Assembly (NCBI GenBank): GCA_029865385.1
Contig: JAOUGX010000032.1
Span: forward strand, 1 to 33,210
Direction: 5' to 3'
Source: Gammaproteobacteria bacterium
GTDB lineage: Bacteria > Pseudomonadota > Gammaproteobacteria > Steroidobacterales > Woeseiaceae
Length of the DNA: 33,210 nt
The notes below the pieces were generated by a model. That model was not told where the DNA came from and did no database searches. It worked only from the letters and a program-made list of their open reading frames with translations. Each line of letters starts with the position of its first letter. The first letter of the stretch is position 1. The position numbers and the translations under genes are program-made. Of this stretch, positions 7,170 through 14,954 are shown piece after piece.

Positions 7170-7230
7170 GTAAAATTAAAGTCGATTTCAATTATATTGA
7201 TAATAATACTAATATCAAGCTTAATTTTAC
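7170..7230. promoter_or_regulatory. Nested inverted repeats around the DUF2089 promoter
   Basis: Outer arms GTAAAATTAA (7170-7179) and TTAATTTTAC (7221-7230) are exact reverse complements. Inner arms TTGATA (7197-7202) and TATCAA (7213-7218) are also exact. The whole block is strikingly AT-rich against GC-rich surroundings and encloses the predicted promoter, so it is a likely operator region. Confidence 0.6.
7191..7218 (-). promoter_or_regulatory. Predicted sigma-70 promoter of the DUF2089 operon
   Basis: On the minus strand, TTGATA (7218-7213) and a consensus TATAAT (7196-7191) are separated by 16 bases. The expected start near 7184 leaves a leader of about 30 bases before the GTG start at 7154. 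Confidence 0.75.
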
Positions 7231-7251
7231 TTAAGTGCGGCCGTTACCGAA

Positions 7252-7303
7252 TTCGGGGACAGTGACCCTGAATAAACGTTGAATCAGGGTCACTGTCCCC
7301 GAA
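7252..7303. repeat. REP-like palindrome, family A, copy 3 (perfect 20-bp arms)
   Basis: TTCGGGGACAGTGACCCTGA (7252-7271) and its exact reverse complement (7284-7303) enclose a 12-base loop. It lies between the divergent DUF2089 operon and the lipocalin-like gene, one of the few copies not at a gene 3' end. Confidence 0.9.
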
Positions 7304-7453
7304 CTAGCGGCCCGAATAAGCGCGGTGCCGAGACCTGCAGGAAACCTACAGCGCATCTGCAGAACGCCTCCATGTTCGCCATCTGCCCCCCGCGTGAGGA
7401 TTCAGGCTCCGCAGTTTGTTGCGGCACCCAATCGGAATCAGCAGGAGACGCAC

Positions 7454-7966
7454 ATGAAAAGCTTAAGAAAAATATTTCTCGGCGCCGCTATCGGCGCCTT
7501 GCTAAGCCTCGGAACCGCAGTGGCCGGAGACGTGGGCGTTAACGCGTGGCACTACCAGCCGTCGCTGGTCGGTAACTGGCAGTTCGTCATGACGGTGCGA
7601 TTCGATGCGCCGGACTGCACGACCGCAGAGCCGATACCCTTCGGCCCCAACCCGTTCCCGGGACTGATCACCTACCACGACGGGGGCACGTTGAACGAAT
7701 ACGCCTCACGTTCGCCGGTGTCGGTACGCAGCACCGGCTTCGGCGCCTGGAAACAGACCGGCAAGAGAAGCTACAGGGCGCGTTACACCTTCATGGAGTT
7801 CGACTCGAACGGCCTGCTGTGGCGTACCATGGTTGTCGAATCGGACATAAAGCTGAACAAGAAAAGCGACGGCTACACCGGCGTGAACCGTCTCGTGTCG
7901 ACGGACATCAGCGGCAACGCCGTGAACATCTGCGCGACGGTGGAAGGCGTGCGCTTCGAAGCTTAG
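7454..7966 (+). CDS. Lipocalin-like small exported protein
   Basis: A 170-residue protein. The ATG at 7454 is chosen because it has CAGGAGA just upstream and begins a clean signal peptide (MKSLRKIFLGAAIGALLSLG, cleaved near AVAG); an in-frame start at 7325 would precede this with unlikely sequence. The mature part follows a lipocalin-like beta-barrel pattern: SLVGNWQFVMTVR, GLITYHDGGTLNEY, GFGAWKQTGKRSYRARYTF, then MVVESDIKLN and GNAVNICATVEGVRFE. Conserved hypothetical proteins with this arrangement are common in Proteobacteria and have no assigned function. It converges on the beta-propeller lipoprotein gene, with a repeat cluster in between. Confidence 0.7.
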   Translation: MKSLRKIFLGAAIGALLSLGTAVAGDVGVNAWHYQPSLVGNWQFVMTVRFDAPDCTTAEPIPFGPNPFPGLITYHDGGTLNEYASRSPVSVRSTGFGAWKQTGKRSYRARYTFMEFDSNGLLWRTMVVESDIKLNKKSDGYTGVNRLVSTDISGNAVNICATVEGVRFEA

Positions 7967-7973
7967 GAGATAA

Positions 7974-8019
7974 GGGACAGTGACCCTGGCTATGCAATTG
8001 CGTCGGGGTCACTGGTTCC
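7974..8019. repeat. REP-like palindrome, family A, copy 4 (degenerate)
   Basis: GGGACAGTGACCC (7974-7986) faces GGGTCACTGGTTCC (8006-8019), an arm with mismatches. It begins eight bases after the lipocalin-like stop codon. Confidence 0.7.
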
Positions 8020-8037
8020 GACCTGGCATTTCGGCAG

Positions 8038-8062
8038 GTCGCCTGCAATGCAGGCTCCTACA
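8038..8062 (+). repeat. REP-like repeat, family B, copy 4
   Basis: Identical over 25 bases to the copy at 5913 (starts GTCGCCTGCAATGCAGG). First member of a pair spaced 53 bases, as at 5913/5966. Confidence 0.85.
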
Positions 8063-8090
8063 GGTGCTGTCAAGCCTGGTCTTCACGTCG

Positions 8091-8115
8091 GTCGCCTGCA
8101 ATGCAGGCTCCTACA
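8091..8115 (+). repeat. REP-like repeat, family B, copy 5
   Basis: Identical to copy 4. The linker between the two, ending GCCTGGTCTTCACGTCG, matches the linker of the 5913/5966 pair (GCCTGGTTGTCACGTCG), so the dimer moved or was copied as a unit. Confidence 0.85.
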
Positions 8116-8141
8116 AGAGTGCTGCGGTGTCGTTCGCGGGC

Positions 8142-8167
8142 TGTAGGAGCCCGTACCACGGGCGACA
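8142..8167 (-). repeat. REP-like repeat, family B variant, inverted copy 6
   Basis: TGTAGGAGCCCGTACCACGG followed by GCGACA. Outer ends match the reverse complement of family B (TGTAGGAGC...GCGAC) but the central hairpin is different (CCCGTACCACGGG). This is the same arrangement as Pseudomonas REP elements with variable centres. Confidence 0.75.
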
Positions 8168-8201
8168 CGGTGTGGAATTGCGTGCCATTTTTGCGGCCGC
8201 C

Positions 8202-8226
8202 GTCGCCTGCGATGCAGGCTCCTACA
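8202..8226 (+). repeat. REP-like repeat, family B, copy 7
   Basis: Family B unit with one change in the loop (CCTGCGATGCAGG), followed by AAGTGCTT as after the copy at 4691. Confidence 0.85.
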
Positions 8227-8281
8227 AGTGCTTTTTGGGGATGAAGCGAATCAGGGCGTCGTGGCGCTGGACGTACTTTTG

Positions 8282-9499
8282 TCAGGGATGAACCCCGGTT
8301 GCGTGCAGGGAGAATTCGATATCGGTCGTCGCACCGCTGCCGGTGACGGTGGTGATCACCAGCAATACGCCGGTGTCGCTGTTCGCGTCATAGGTGCAAA
8401 GGCCCGGGCCCAGGCTATTGCCGTCGGCCGTGATGATGGCACGAGGAATCGCCACGCCATTCACGTCACGTGCGATCGAAGCCGTTGCGAAATCGTCGAA
8501 CGAGAACACCACGCAACCCTGGTGACCGGGATCCGCTCCCGGAATAATCGGCGTTACCACCAGGATGATGCTGCCATCACGCGCGACAGAGATGTCTGCC
8601 TGTTCAATGGTATCGACGCCGAGATCAGCCGCGTCCTGGCCATCAAGAACGGTGCCGACATAGTCGTAACCGTTCACGGTTTGTCGCAGCAACTCGATGC
8701 GCTCCAGATCCGTTCGCCGACCCGCCGCATCGACAACCAGGCAAGACGTCGCCAGGTAGGTTTCGCCATTGAATGCGAACAGGCCCGGCTCGGTCTGCAA
8801 AATGCAATCCGCGAGTTGCGGGATTGCATTGAAATCGATCGGCGCGCCCCAGGATGGAGACGTCGCGGCAAATTTTCCCCAGACGACACTGTTGTCGCCG
8901 AGCATGTCCGGTGCTGCTGCTGTTGTGCGCCAGTAAAGAAACTCCTGGCGTTCGTCGACACCCGCAGTCGTTCCGAACGGGTTGAAATATTTCAACCACA
9001 AGATCTGCCACGAACCTGACGGCTCCTTCACCAGCGTCGACACCTCATGTATGCTCCACCCCATCACACCGGTATCGGGGTGTGCCTCCATCTGCATGTC
9101 ATTGACGGTGCGTACGAACGTAAAGGACGCGCCATTGTCGTCACTGCGGGCAAGCCGGGTTCTCACGCCAAGATCGAAAACGACCGGCGGACCCGCGTTG
9201 CTGACCTCCGTGTTGAGCCAGCTGTACGCCAGCCACAGGGTTCCCGTTGCGGAGTCGTACTCGAGGCTGGGATCACCATAGCCGCGGAAAGGGTCCGGCA
9301 TGCCGTTAACTTCAGAGTGCGGATCGCCAATGATAGATACTTCGGGACAGGTCGCGTCCTTGTTGCAATGGAAAGTGATCGGCGCCGGAGGGGGCGGAAC
9401 GACAGTCGGCGGGGTCGATGCGTTGGAGCCGCCGCCGCAGGCGGACAGGCCAAGGACCCCTGCCAGAGTCAGCACAGTTTTCGTGAATTGGAATGGCAT
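8282..9499 (-). CDS. Beta-propeller (sialidase-like) lipoprotein
   Basis: A 405-residue lipoprotein. Lipobox LSAC places the lipidated Cys at residue 21, followed by a Gly/Ser- then Pro-rich linker (about 22-41). The rest looks like a sialidase or family-43-like propeller: DPSLEYDSATGTLWLAYS is a blade start, and SDDNGASFTF (119-128) is an Asp-box-like turn. Further repeats of this type include GDPHSEVNGMPDPF and SIILVVTPI. Catalytic residues of a known glycosidase family cannot be assigned. It is probably anchored in the outer membrane. It stands alone, with repeats at its 3' end. The ribosome-binding site is weak. Confidence 0.7.
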   Translation of the reverse strand: MPFQFTKTVLTLAGVLGLSACGGGSNASTPPTVVPPPPAPITFHCNKDATCPEVSIIGDPHSEVNGMPDPFRGYGDPSLEYDSATGTLWLAYSWLNTEVSNAGPPVVFDLGVRTRLARSDDNGASFTFVRTVNDMQMEAHPDTGVMGWSIHEVSTLVKEPSGSWQILWLKYFNPFGTTAGVDERQEFLYWRTTAAAPDMLGDNSVVWGKFAATSPSWGAPIDFNAIPQLADCILQTEPGLFAFNGETYLATSCLVVDAAGRRTDLERIELLRQTVNGYDYVGTVLDGQDAADLGVDTIEQADISVARDGSIILVVTPIIPGADPGHQGCVVFSFDDFATASIARDVNGVAIPRAIITADGNSLGPGLCTYDANSDTGVLLVITTVTGSGATTDIEFSLHATGVHP

Positions 9500-9651
9500 G
9501 AGGCAATCGTAAGGGTGGCAGTGGTTTCAATCCCGTGCACGGGTCTCAGATCGGCCAGTCCTTCGAACCACCGGTAAGCGGATTTGCAATAGACAAGCTT
9601 TGCCATTACCAGCGGCGGCAGCTTTTCATGACCGGTAAGTCGCCGGATCCA

Positions 9652-9682
9652 TTGAGGTTTCGAGCATCCTTCACGCTATACT
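9652..9682 (+). promoter_or_regulatory. Possible promoter of the TolB-TPR gene
   Basis: TTGAGG (9652-9657) and TATACT (9677-9682), with a long 19-base spacer, lie 32 bases before the ATG at 9714. The hexamers are acceptable but the spacing is not ideal. Confidence 0.35.
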
Positions 9683-9713
9683 GCGCGCTTCTCTACCGGA
9701 CCCAAAAAAACAA

Positions 9714-11564
9714 ATGTCTTTAATCGCAGAGCTAAAACGACGAAACGTGGTGCGCGTGGGCGTTGCGTATATTGTCATCGGCTGGGTCCTCGCCCAAATC
9801 GCTGAATTCGCGTTTGAGAATTTCGGTGCCCCGGACTGGGTGCTGAAAACCGTTGTCGTTATCTTGCTGCTCGGGCTTCCGCTCGCCCTGTTCTTCGCCT
9901 GGGCATTCGAGATGACGCCCGAGGGCGTCAAGCGGGAAAAAGACGTCGATCGATCGCAATCCATTACGCACTCGACTGCCCGCAAACTGGATTTCCTGAT
10001 CATCGCGGCACTCGTTGTGGCACTCGGCTATTTTGTTTGGGAGCGGCAGTCGACGGTCGAGACAGCGGCTGTCGCCGAACAGGCGGATGCTCCGGATAGC
10101 GGAGAGGTTTCAAGCGATGAGCCCACGGCCCGCTCGATCGCCGTATTGCCCTTCGTCAACATGTCGTCGGACCAGGAGCAGGAATGGTTTTCCGATGGCC
10201 TGACCGAGGAGCTCCTGAACGCACTCGCGCGGACGCCCGACCTGCTGGTTGCGGCGCGCACTTCGTCATTCAAGTTCAAGGGCTCGACCGAAGATGTGCC
10301 GACCATTGCAAAAGCTTTGGGCGTCGCTCATATCCTCGAAGGTTCGGTGCGTCGCGGCGGTAACCAGCTACGCGTCACCGCGCAGTTGATTCGCGCGAGC
10401 GACGGTTTCCACCTGTGGTCGCAGACCTACGACCGGAACCCGGAAGACGTCATCGCCATCCAGGAAGAGATCGCCATCAATATCGCGACGGCGCTGGAGA
10501 CCGCGATGGACCCGGAGGCGTTGGCAAAAATGGTGTCCTCGGGCACCAATTCGGTGGCGGCATACAATGCGTACCTTAAGGGGCTCGCCTACGGCGCGAG
10601 CACGCTGTCGACGGGAGACACTTACACCTTCCTCGGCGCCCGCGACAGTTTTGAGCAGGCGATTGCACTCGACCCGGAATTCTCGCTCGCGTACTGGAAG
10701 CTGGCCGATTTCTGGCGCATACAATTGTCTGAAACCAATATCGTCGCCGGCATCGTCGAAATGCCGCGCGAGGAAATGCAAAAGCGCTTTGACGACGCGA
10801 TAGAGAAAGCCATCGCAACCGAGCGGGATCCGGTTACCGTGATTCGATTTCGTGTCCTGCGGGCCATGCAGAACATGCAGCTTGCACAGGCGCTGCGCCT
10901 CAACACCGAGTACCTCGAGCAACGGCCGAACGATCAGGATGCGCAAAACCGGCAGCTCGAACTGCTGGTCGACCACAGCCGCGACGACGAGCTCCTGGCC
11001 GCGATCAAGGAGTTCCAGCAACGCGACGGCTACGACGTGGTTGTGGTGCAGGCGTCCATGACTTTCCTGTTGATCAGTAATGACCAGCAAGCCATTCGCG
11101 ACTTCGTCAAGACGGCACTGGAACGCGTCGGTGACAGCGCGTTCGTGATGTACCAGGCACACCGGGCCTTGTTATGGGCTGGCGACATCGACGGTGCCAG
11201 CCAGCTTTCGCGATTGATTCAAGCCAGCGATTTGCCAGAGGTCAGTCGCTCCACGGTGTCACTGCGACAGGCTTGTGCCGAGAATCGAATTGCCGATGCC
11301 ACGCGGATCTTCGAGCAACTCAAAACGGATTACCCCGATCAGACATCAATTATGTGGATCATTCACCGCATCATGAGTAGAGACCAGGAAGCATTCGAAA
11401 TCCTGAAAGAATTCGATAAGCGCGACGATCTCAAGCCGCTGGGTGATTTCCTGTCGTATGCATACTTCGATGCCAGGCCGTTTCCGAATTTGATGGCGCT
11501 GTTGAAAGCACAGGGCATCGAACCGCGTGAGCCGCTGGAAATTCCTTATCGCTGCAAAATCTAA
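9714..11564 (+). CDS. TolB-like/TPR inner-membrane protein (CadC/adenylate-cyclase-like family)
   Basis: A 616-residue protein. Residues 1-70 hold MSLIAELKRRNVVRVGVAYI and two membrane helices (about 12-32 and 43-66), a very conserved opening in gammaproteobacterial proteins often labelled adenylate cyclase although no cyclase domain is present. A third helix lies at about 92-109. Residues 140-265 are a TolB N-terminal/FlgO-like domain (SIAVLPFVNMSSDQEQEWFS, DGLTEELLNAL, ILEGSVRRGGNQLRVTAQLI). The C-terminal half is TPR-like helical repeats, probably in the periplasm. No Shine-Dalgarno sequence is clear upstream; the leader is A-rich. The role is unknown but is usually guessed to be sensory or scaffolding. 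A decayed relative lies at 26641. Confidence 0.85.
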   Translation: MSLIAELKRRNVVRVGVAYIVIGWVLAQIAEFAFENFGAPDWVLKTVVVILLLGLPLALFFAWAFEMTPEGVKREKDVDRSQSITHSTARKLDFLIIAALVVALGYFVWERQSTVETAAVAEQADAPDSGEVSSDEPTARSIAVLPFVNMSSDQEQEWFSDGLTEELLNALARTPDLLVAARTSSFKFKGSTEDVPTIAKALGVAHILEGSVRRGGNQLRVTAQLIRASDGFHLWSQTYDRNPEDVIAIQEEIAINIATALETAMDPEALAKMVSSGTNSVAAYNAYLKGLAYGASTLSTGDTYTFLGARDSFEQAIALDPEFSLAYWKLADFWRIQLSETNIVAGIVEMPREEMQKRFDDAIEKAIATERDPVTVIRFRVLRAMQNMQLAQALRLNTEYLEQRPNDQDAQNRQLELLVDHSRDDELLAAIKEFQQRDGYDVVVVQASMTFLLISNDQQAIRDFVKTALERVGDSAFVMYQAHRALLWAGDIDGASQLSRLIQASDLPEVSRSTVSLRQACAENRIADATRIFEQLKTDYPDQTSIMWIIHRIMSRDQEAFEILKEFDKRDDLKPLGDFLSYAYFDARPFPNLMALLKAQGIEPREPLEIPYRCKI

Positions 11565-11659
11565 ATGCTGCAGTTCCGCGCTATTGCACCTGCTTTGCTG
11601 CGTTTTGCGCCTTGTCATCGCCTGTTCCCTGCTATGATTCTTTTAGGGAGGACACAACA

Positions 11660-12385
11660 ATGAATAAACTCTTTTGCATTTTGACCTTAGCGCTCTTCGT
11701 CGCGGCCTGTGGCCAGACCACCGACTCCGGCAAGCCGTTCAGCTCGCGCGATGGCCAATGGCAGGCGGCGATGGACGCCGGTGACGCCGGCGCCTTGGTT
11801 GCGCTCTACGCCGAGGACGCGCGGCTCATGCCACCGAATGCCGAAGCCACGATCGGGCGAGAGGCGGTCGCTGCGACCTTTAGTGGAATGATCGAATCCG
11901 GAGCGAGAGTCGAGCTCACGGTCGTTGAGTCGAAATCATCCGGCGACATGGCCTACAACGTCGGCACGTACAAGATGACGGCTGGCGGTGAAGTTTCGGA
12001 CAGGGGCAAGTACATCGAGGTCTGGCAGCGCGGCGCCGATGGTGCCTGGCTGATGACGAACGATATCTGGAACAGTGACCTGCCCGTCGCTGGTGGCGGT
12101 GGCGATAACGCGCATGTCATGGCGGTCCACGAGGTCAAGGATTTCGACAGCTGGATTGCCGCCTGGCGTGGCGAAAACAGCCGCCACGATTTGTTCAAAG
12201 CCCACGGTGTCGCGCACGCGCACACATTCCAGAACGCCGACAAACCGAACCTGACGGGCGTGGTCATGAGCGTCAGCGACATGGACGCCTTCAACGCGTT
12301 CATGACAACGGAGGAAGCCGCCGCGGCGGCGGCCGCGGACGGCGTCGACCTCGAGAAAACGACGTTTCTGATGGAAGTCGATTAG
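11660..12385 (+). CDS. Two-domain lipoprotein with SnoaL-like (DUF4440) N-terminus
   Basis: A 241-residue lipoprotein. The ATG at 11660 follows GGGAGG (11646-11651) and starts a lipoprotein signal peptide with VAAC, Cys17. Residues about 27-130 match the SnoaL/ketosteroid-isomerase-like fold: WQAAMDAGDAGALVALYAED, then ARLMPPNAEATIGREAV, and YIEVWQRGADGAWLMTNDIWN. Residues about 145-241 form a second alpha/beta ferredoxin-like domain (VMAVHEVKDFDSWIAAWRG, VVMSVSDMDAFNAFM, then an Ala-rich helix). The fusion implies a small-ligand binding or oxidative-stress role, but no substrate can be named. It is a single-gene unit converging with the oxidoreductase gene. Confidence 0.75.
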   Translation: MNKLFCILTLALFVAACGQTTDSGKPFSSRDGQWQAAMDAGDAGALVALYAEDARLMPPNAEATIGREAVAATFSGMIESGARVELTVVESKSSGDMAYNVGTYKMTAGGEVSDRGKYIEVWQRGADGAWLMTNDIWNSDLPVAGGGGDNAHVMAVHEVKDFDSWIAAWRGENSRHDLFKAHGVAHAHTFQNADKPNLTGVVMSVSDMDAFNAFMTTEEAAAAAAADGVDLEKTTFLMEVD

Positions 12386-12402
12386 TCCGTCGAAATCCGC
12401 TT

Positions 12403-12441
12403 GCACCCCGTTTAACGGACCTCGCTCACTATGCGGGGTGC
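12403..12441. terminator. Possible bidirectional terminator-like stem
   Basis: GCACCCCG (12403-12410) and CGGGGTGC (12434-12441) are exact reverse complements with a 23-base loop, between two convergent stop codons. The loop is long and no U-run follows, so termination activity is uncertain. Confidence 0.3.
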
Positions 12442-13151
12442 TACCGGAGTCCCACCGCGATCCGCCGGACCTCGTCCGCGCTGCGCTCTCCGGCAAGCGC
12501 CGTTCCCGGCATCAGGTATTGCCCCATTTCTTTCCCGCCGACGATGACGGGTTCAAAACCGACGTCGCGGATCAGGTCGGATGCGACCTTGAGCGCTTCG
12601 GCGTCGTCACCCGCGATCGGCATGCCGACGCGACCGGGCTCCTTGTAAGCCGCACCCATACGCGCTGCCCCGACGGCATTGAAGGCACGCACGACGTGAG
12701 CACCGGCAAGCAATTCTGCCGATGCAAGCCCTGCACCCTTCTCACGCGCCCAGTCGGCGATCTCGCCATCGCGCGACGGGAAAGGATTGCAGGCGTCGAT
12801 TATCAACTTGCCTTTGATCTCATTCGCCAGGTTCTTGCCAAGTTCCGGCAACGCGCGATACGGCACTGCGAACAAGAGCACTTCTCCGAACGCAGCCGCT
12901 TCCTGCGGCGTGCCGGCGTGCGCACCGGCGCCTAGCTTTGCCGCAAGCGACCGGTCGTGTTCGATGTTGCGCGAGGAGAACATGACTTCGTGCCCGGCCC
13001 TGAGCCAGCTGCCGCCCAGTGCGCTGCCGACATTGCCCGAGCCGATGATGCCGATCTTCAATTTTTCTGCGGCGTGTGTCTCAAGCGGCAGGGCTGCTGC
13101 AGCAACGGCAATCCCGGTAAGTATAAGAAAGTGGCGGCGGTGCAGGTTCAT
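12441..13151 (-). CDS. Tat-exported NADP-binding oxidoreductase, F420-reductase-like
   Basis: A 236-residue protein. The ATG at 13151 has GGGAGGAATAATT directly upstream. The N-terminus MNLHRRHFLILTGIAVAAAA is a twin-arginine-type signal (RRHFLIL) ending THAAE. The mature protein opens with KLKIGIIGSGNVGSALGGSW, a Rossmann GxGxxG motif, and RNIEHDRS, consistent with NADP binding. The pattern LLFAVPYRALPELG and LIIDACNPF...RAFNAVGAA places it with NADPH-dependent F420 reductase-like proteins (FNO/ProC superfamily). The Tat signal fits export of a folded cofactor-bound enzyme. It starts just beyond the acyl-CoA synthetase stop codon and is almost certainly in the same operon. The substrate is unknown. 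Confidence 0.8.
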   Translation of the reverse strand: MNLHRRHFLILTGIAVAAAALPLETHAAEKLKIGIIGSGNVGSALGGSWLRAGHEVMFSSRNIEHDRSLAAKLGAGAHAGTPQEAAAFGEVLLFAVPYRALPELGKNLANEIKGKLIIDACNPFPSRDGEIADWAREKGAGLASAELLAGAHVVRAFNAVGAARMGAAYKEPGRVGMPIAGDDAEALKVASDLIRDVGFEPVIVGGKEMGQYLMPGTALAGERSADEVRRIAVGLR

Positions 13152-13153
13152 AA

Positions 13154-14803
13154 TTATTCCTCCCAAACTACCAATGCCGAATACGACGCATCGAGCAGCG
13201 GCCGGTAATGCTTCTCCAGCACTTCGCGCTTCACTTTGAGTGTCGGCGTGAGCAGCCCGTTTTCGCTGGTCCATTCTTCTTTGACGATAATCGCGCGCCC
13301 GAGTCGTTCATGCGATTCCAGCTGTCTGTTCACCTCCTGCAAGGTGGCCTTGACGCTGGCCTCGACGTTTTCCCTCGGCAAACGCCGCGCAGCATCGCTC
13401 AGCACGACGACCGCAACCGGCGCGGGCTGGCCCGCGCCCATTACACAGACCTGTTCCAGCAGGGGATTGGCGGACAGCTTTGATTCGATCGGCACAGGTA
13501 CGACGTATTTGCCTTTGGCGGACTTGAAAATGTCCTTAACGCGACCGGTGATCCGGTAGGCCTGAATGTTCGCATCCCACTCTGCCTTGTCGCCCGTGTG
13601 AAAAAAACCGTCGTCGGTCAACACTTCACGGGTCAGGTCCGCTTGCTTGTAGTAGCCACTGAACAGTCCCGGGCTGCGAAGAAGAATTTCGCCTTCGTCC
13701 GACAGCCGCATTTCCGTTCCCTCCAATGGCGCACCGATGCTGCCAATGCGCTGACGCTTAAACGGCGTGTTGGTACAGGACAGCCCGCTGGTTTCACTCA
13801 TGCCCCAGCCCTCGCTGATGCCCACGCCGAGTTTGTCGAACCACCTCAGTGTCGATTCCGAAATGGGCGCGCTGCCGGAACCGTAAACGCGGCAGGCGCC
13901 GAAACCCAGTTGCTCGCGAATTTTTTTCGCAACGCGTTTGCCCAGCACCGGGACGGCCAGCAGTAATTTCAATCGCTCGCCCGGCATCTGTGCCAGCACA
14001 CCGGATTGGAACTTGACCCACAGGCGTGGCACGGAGATGAAAACCGTCGGCCTCGCACGGCGCAGATCCGCATTGAAAGTCTTCAGCGATTCCGTGAAAG
14101 CGCAGGTGGTGCCGCCGTAGATTGCCGGGCCTGCGGTGCAGGTACGCTCCGTTACGTGCGCGAGCGGTAAATACGAAAACAGGCGGTCCCCGGGCTCAAT
14201 ATTGATACTCGCAGCGGCGGCCTTGCTGGCATAACAGTACGCACCGTAGCTCATGACAACGCCCTTTGGGCGACCGGTACTGCCGGAGGTGTACAGGATG
14301 GTCATGACGTCGCCGGGTTGCGGGTCGTGTAAATCCTGCAGTGCAGCGTAGTCGTCAACGAGTGTCTGCCACTGGTGCTGGCATCCTTCGATCGGGTAGG
14401 GAAACGCGATCGTCGGCAGCGAATCCGGCACCGCCGCCGACACCACCCCGGGCTCGTCGAGCTTGCCGACAAACACGGCGCTCGCTTCGCTGTGGCCGAT
14501 GATGTAGCCGATGGTGTCGGCCCCGGCGGTCGGATAAATCGGCACGGAAATCATGCCGGCCATCGCAATTGCGGCATCCGCGAGGATCCATTCGGCGCTG
14601 TTCTTTGCCAGGATCGCGACCTTGTCGCCGGGCTTCAGGCCCAGGCCCATCAGGGCGCTGGCCATGCGCCGGGCAAGGTCAGCCGATTGTTGCCAGGTGT
14701 AGCTGCGCAGCTCGCCGTTGACCGGCTGGATGAGAAATTCGCGATCCGGTGTCTGTTCCGCCCGTTCGACGAGCACGTGGTGCGCCGTCTGGAATTCAAT
14801 CAC
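13154..14803 (-). CDS. Long-chain acyl-CoA synthetase (AMP-binding, FadD15-like)
   Basis: A 549-residue member of the ANL superfamily, which activates fatty acids as acyl-AMP and transfers them to CoA. The P-loop motif YTSGSTGRPKG is at residues 171-181. The aromatic/Glu motif GISEGWGMSETSG is at about 330, TGDKAEWD at about 417-424, and the hinge motif GRVKDIFKSAKGKYVVP at about 436-452. The C-terminal LTPTLKVKRE carries the candidate catalytic Lys. The shape matches eukaryote-like long-chain synthetases of about 550-600 residues. It overlaps the window of the downstream oxidoreductase gene by the shared ribosome-binding region only, with two bases between stop and ATG. Confidence 0.9.
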   Translation of the reverse strand: MIEFQTAHHVLVERAEQTPDREFLIQPVNGELRSYTWQQSADLARRMASALMGLGLKPGDKVAILAKNSAEWILADAAIAMAGMISVPIYPTAGADTIGYIIGHSEASAVFVGKLDEPGVVSAAVPDSLPTIAFPYPIEGCQHQWQTLVDDYAALQDLHDPQPGDVMTILYTSGSTGRPKGVVMSYGAYCYASKAAAASINIEPGDRLFSYLPLAHVTERTCTAGPAIYGGTTCAFTESLKTFNADLRRARPTVFISVPRLWVKFQSGVLAQMPGERLKLLLAVPVLGKRVAKKIREQLGFGACRVYGSGSAPISESTLRWFDKLGVGISEGWGMSETSGLSCTNTPFKRQRIGSIGAPLEGTEMRLSDEGEILLRSPGLFSGYYKQADLTREVLTDDGFFHTGDKAEWDANIQAYRITGRVKDIFKSAKGKYVVPVPIESKLSANPLLEQVCVMGAGQPAPVAVVVLSDAARRLPRENVEASVKATLQEVNRQLESHERLGRAIIVKEEWTSENGLLTPTLKVKREVLEKHYRPLLDASYSALVVWEE

Positions 14804-14930
14804 GTCCGTCGGTTCCGCTCATTACACATGCCCCCGGGCGATCGCACCGCCGTCATTTCATAGGACAGCAGTGCAAAGAACACTGACATTAACAGCGCAA
14901 GCCGATCGAAACCAACGCCCTGCCGGTCGG

Positions 14931-14954
14931 AAAAATGGGGTCGAACGGATTTTT
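14931..14954. repeat. REP-like repeat, family D, copy 1
   Basis: AAAAATGGGGTCGAACGGAT followed by TTTT. The core GGGGTCGAA recurs at 28181 and 33180. The stop codon of the minus-strand lipoprotein gene (14953-14955) lies inside the element. Confidence 0.7.

Larger units (their letters stand above)
7967..8281. other. Repeat cluster between two convergent genes
   Basis: The 315 bases between two convergent stop codons hold one degenerate family A element and four family B elements, three on the plus strand and one inverted variant. No coding sequence is supported here. Confidence 0.8.

Noticed and set aside
7967-8281. Regular repeats considered as a CRISPR array
   Set aside because: Units are dispersed across the window, include inverted variants, and linkers are repeated and not unique spacers; no cas genes.
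9535-9723. Small plus-strand frame upstream of the TolB-TPR gene
   Set aside because: No ribosome-binding site, no family resemblance, and it covers the predicted promoter.
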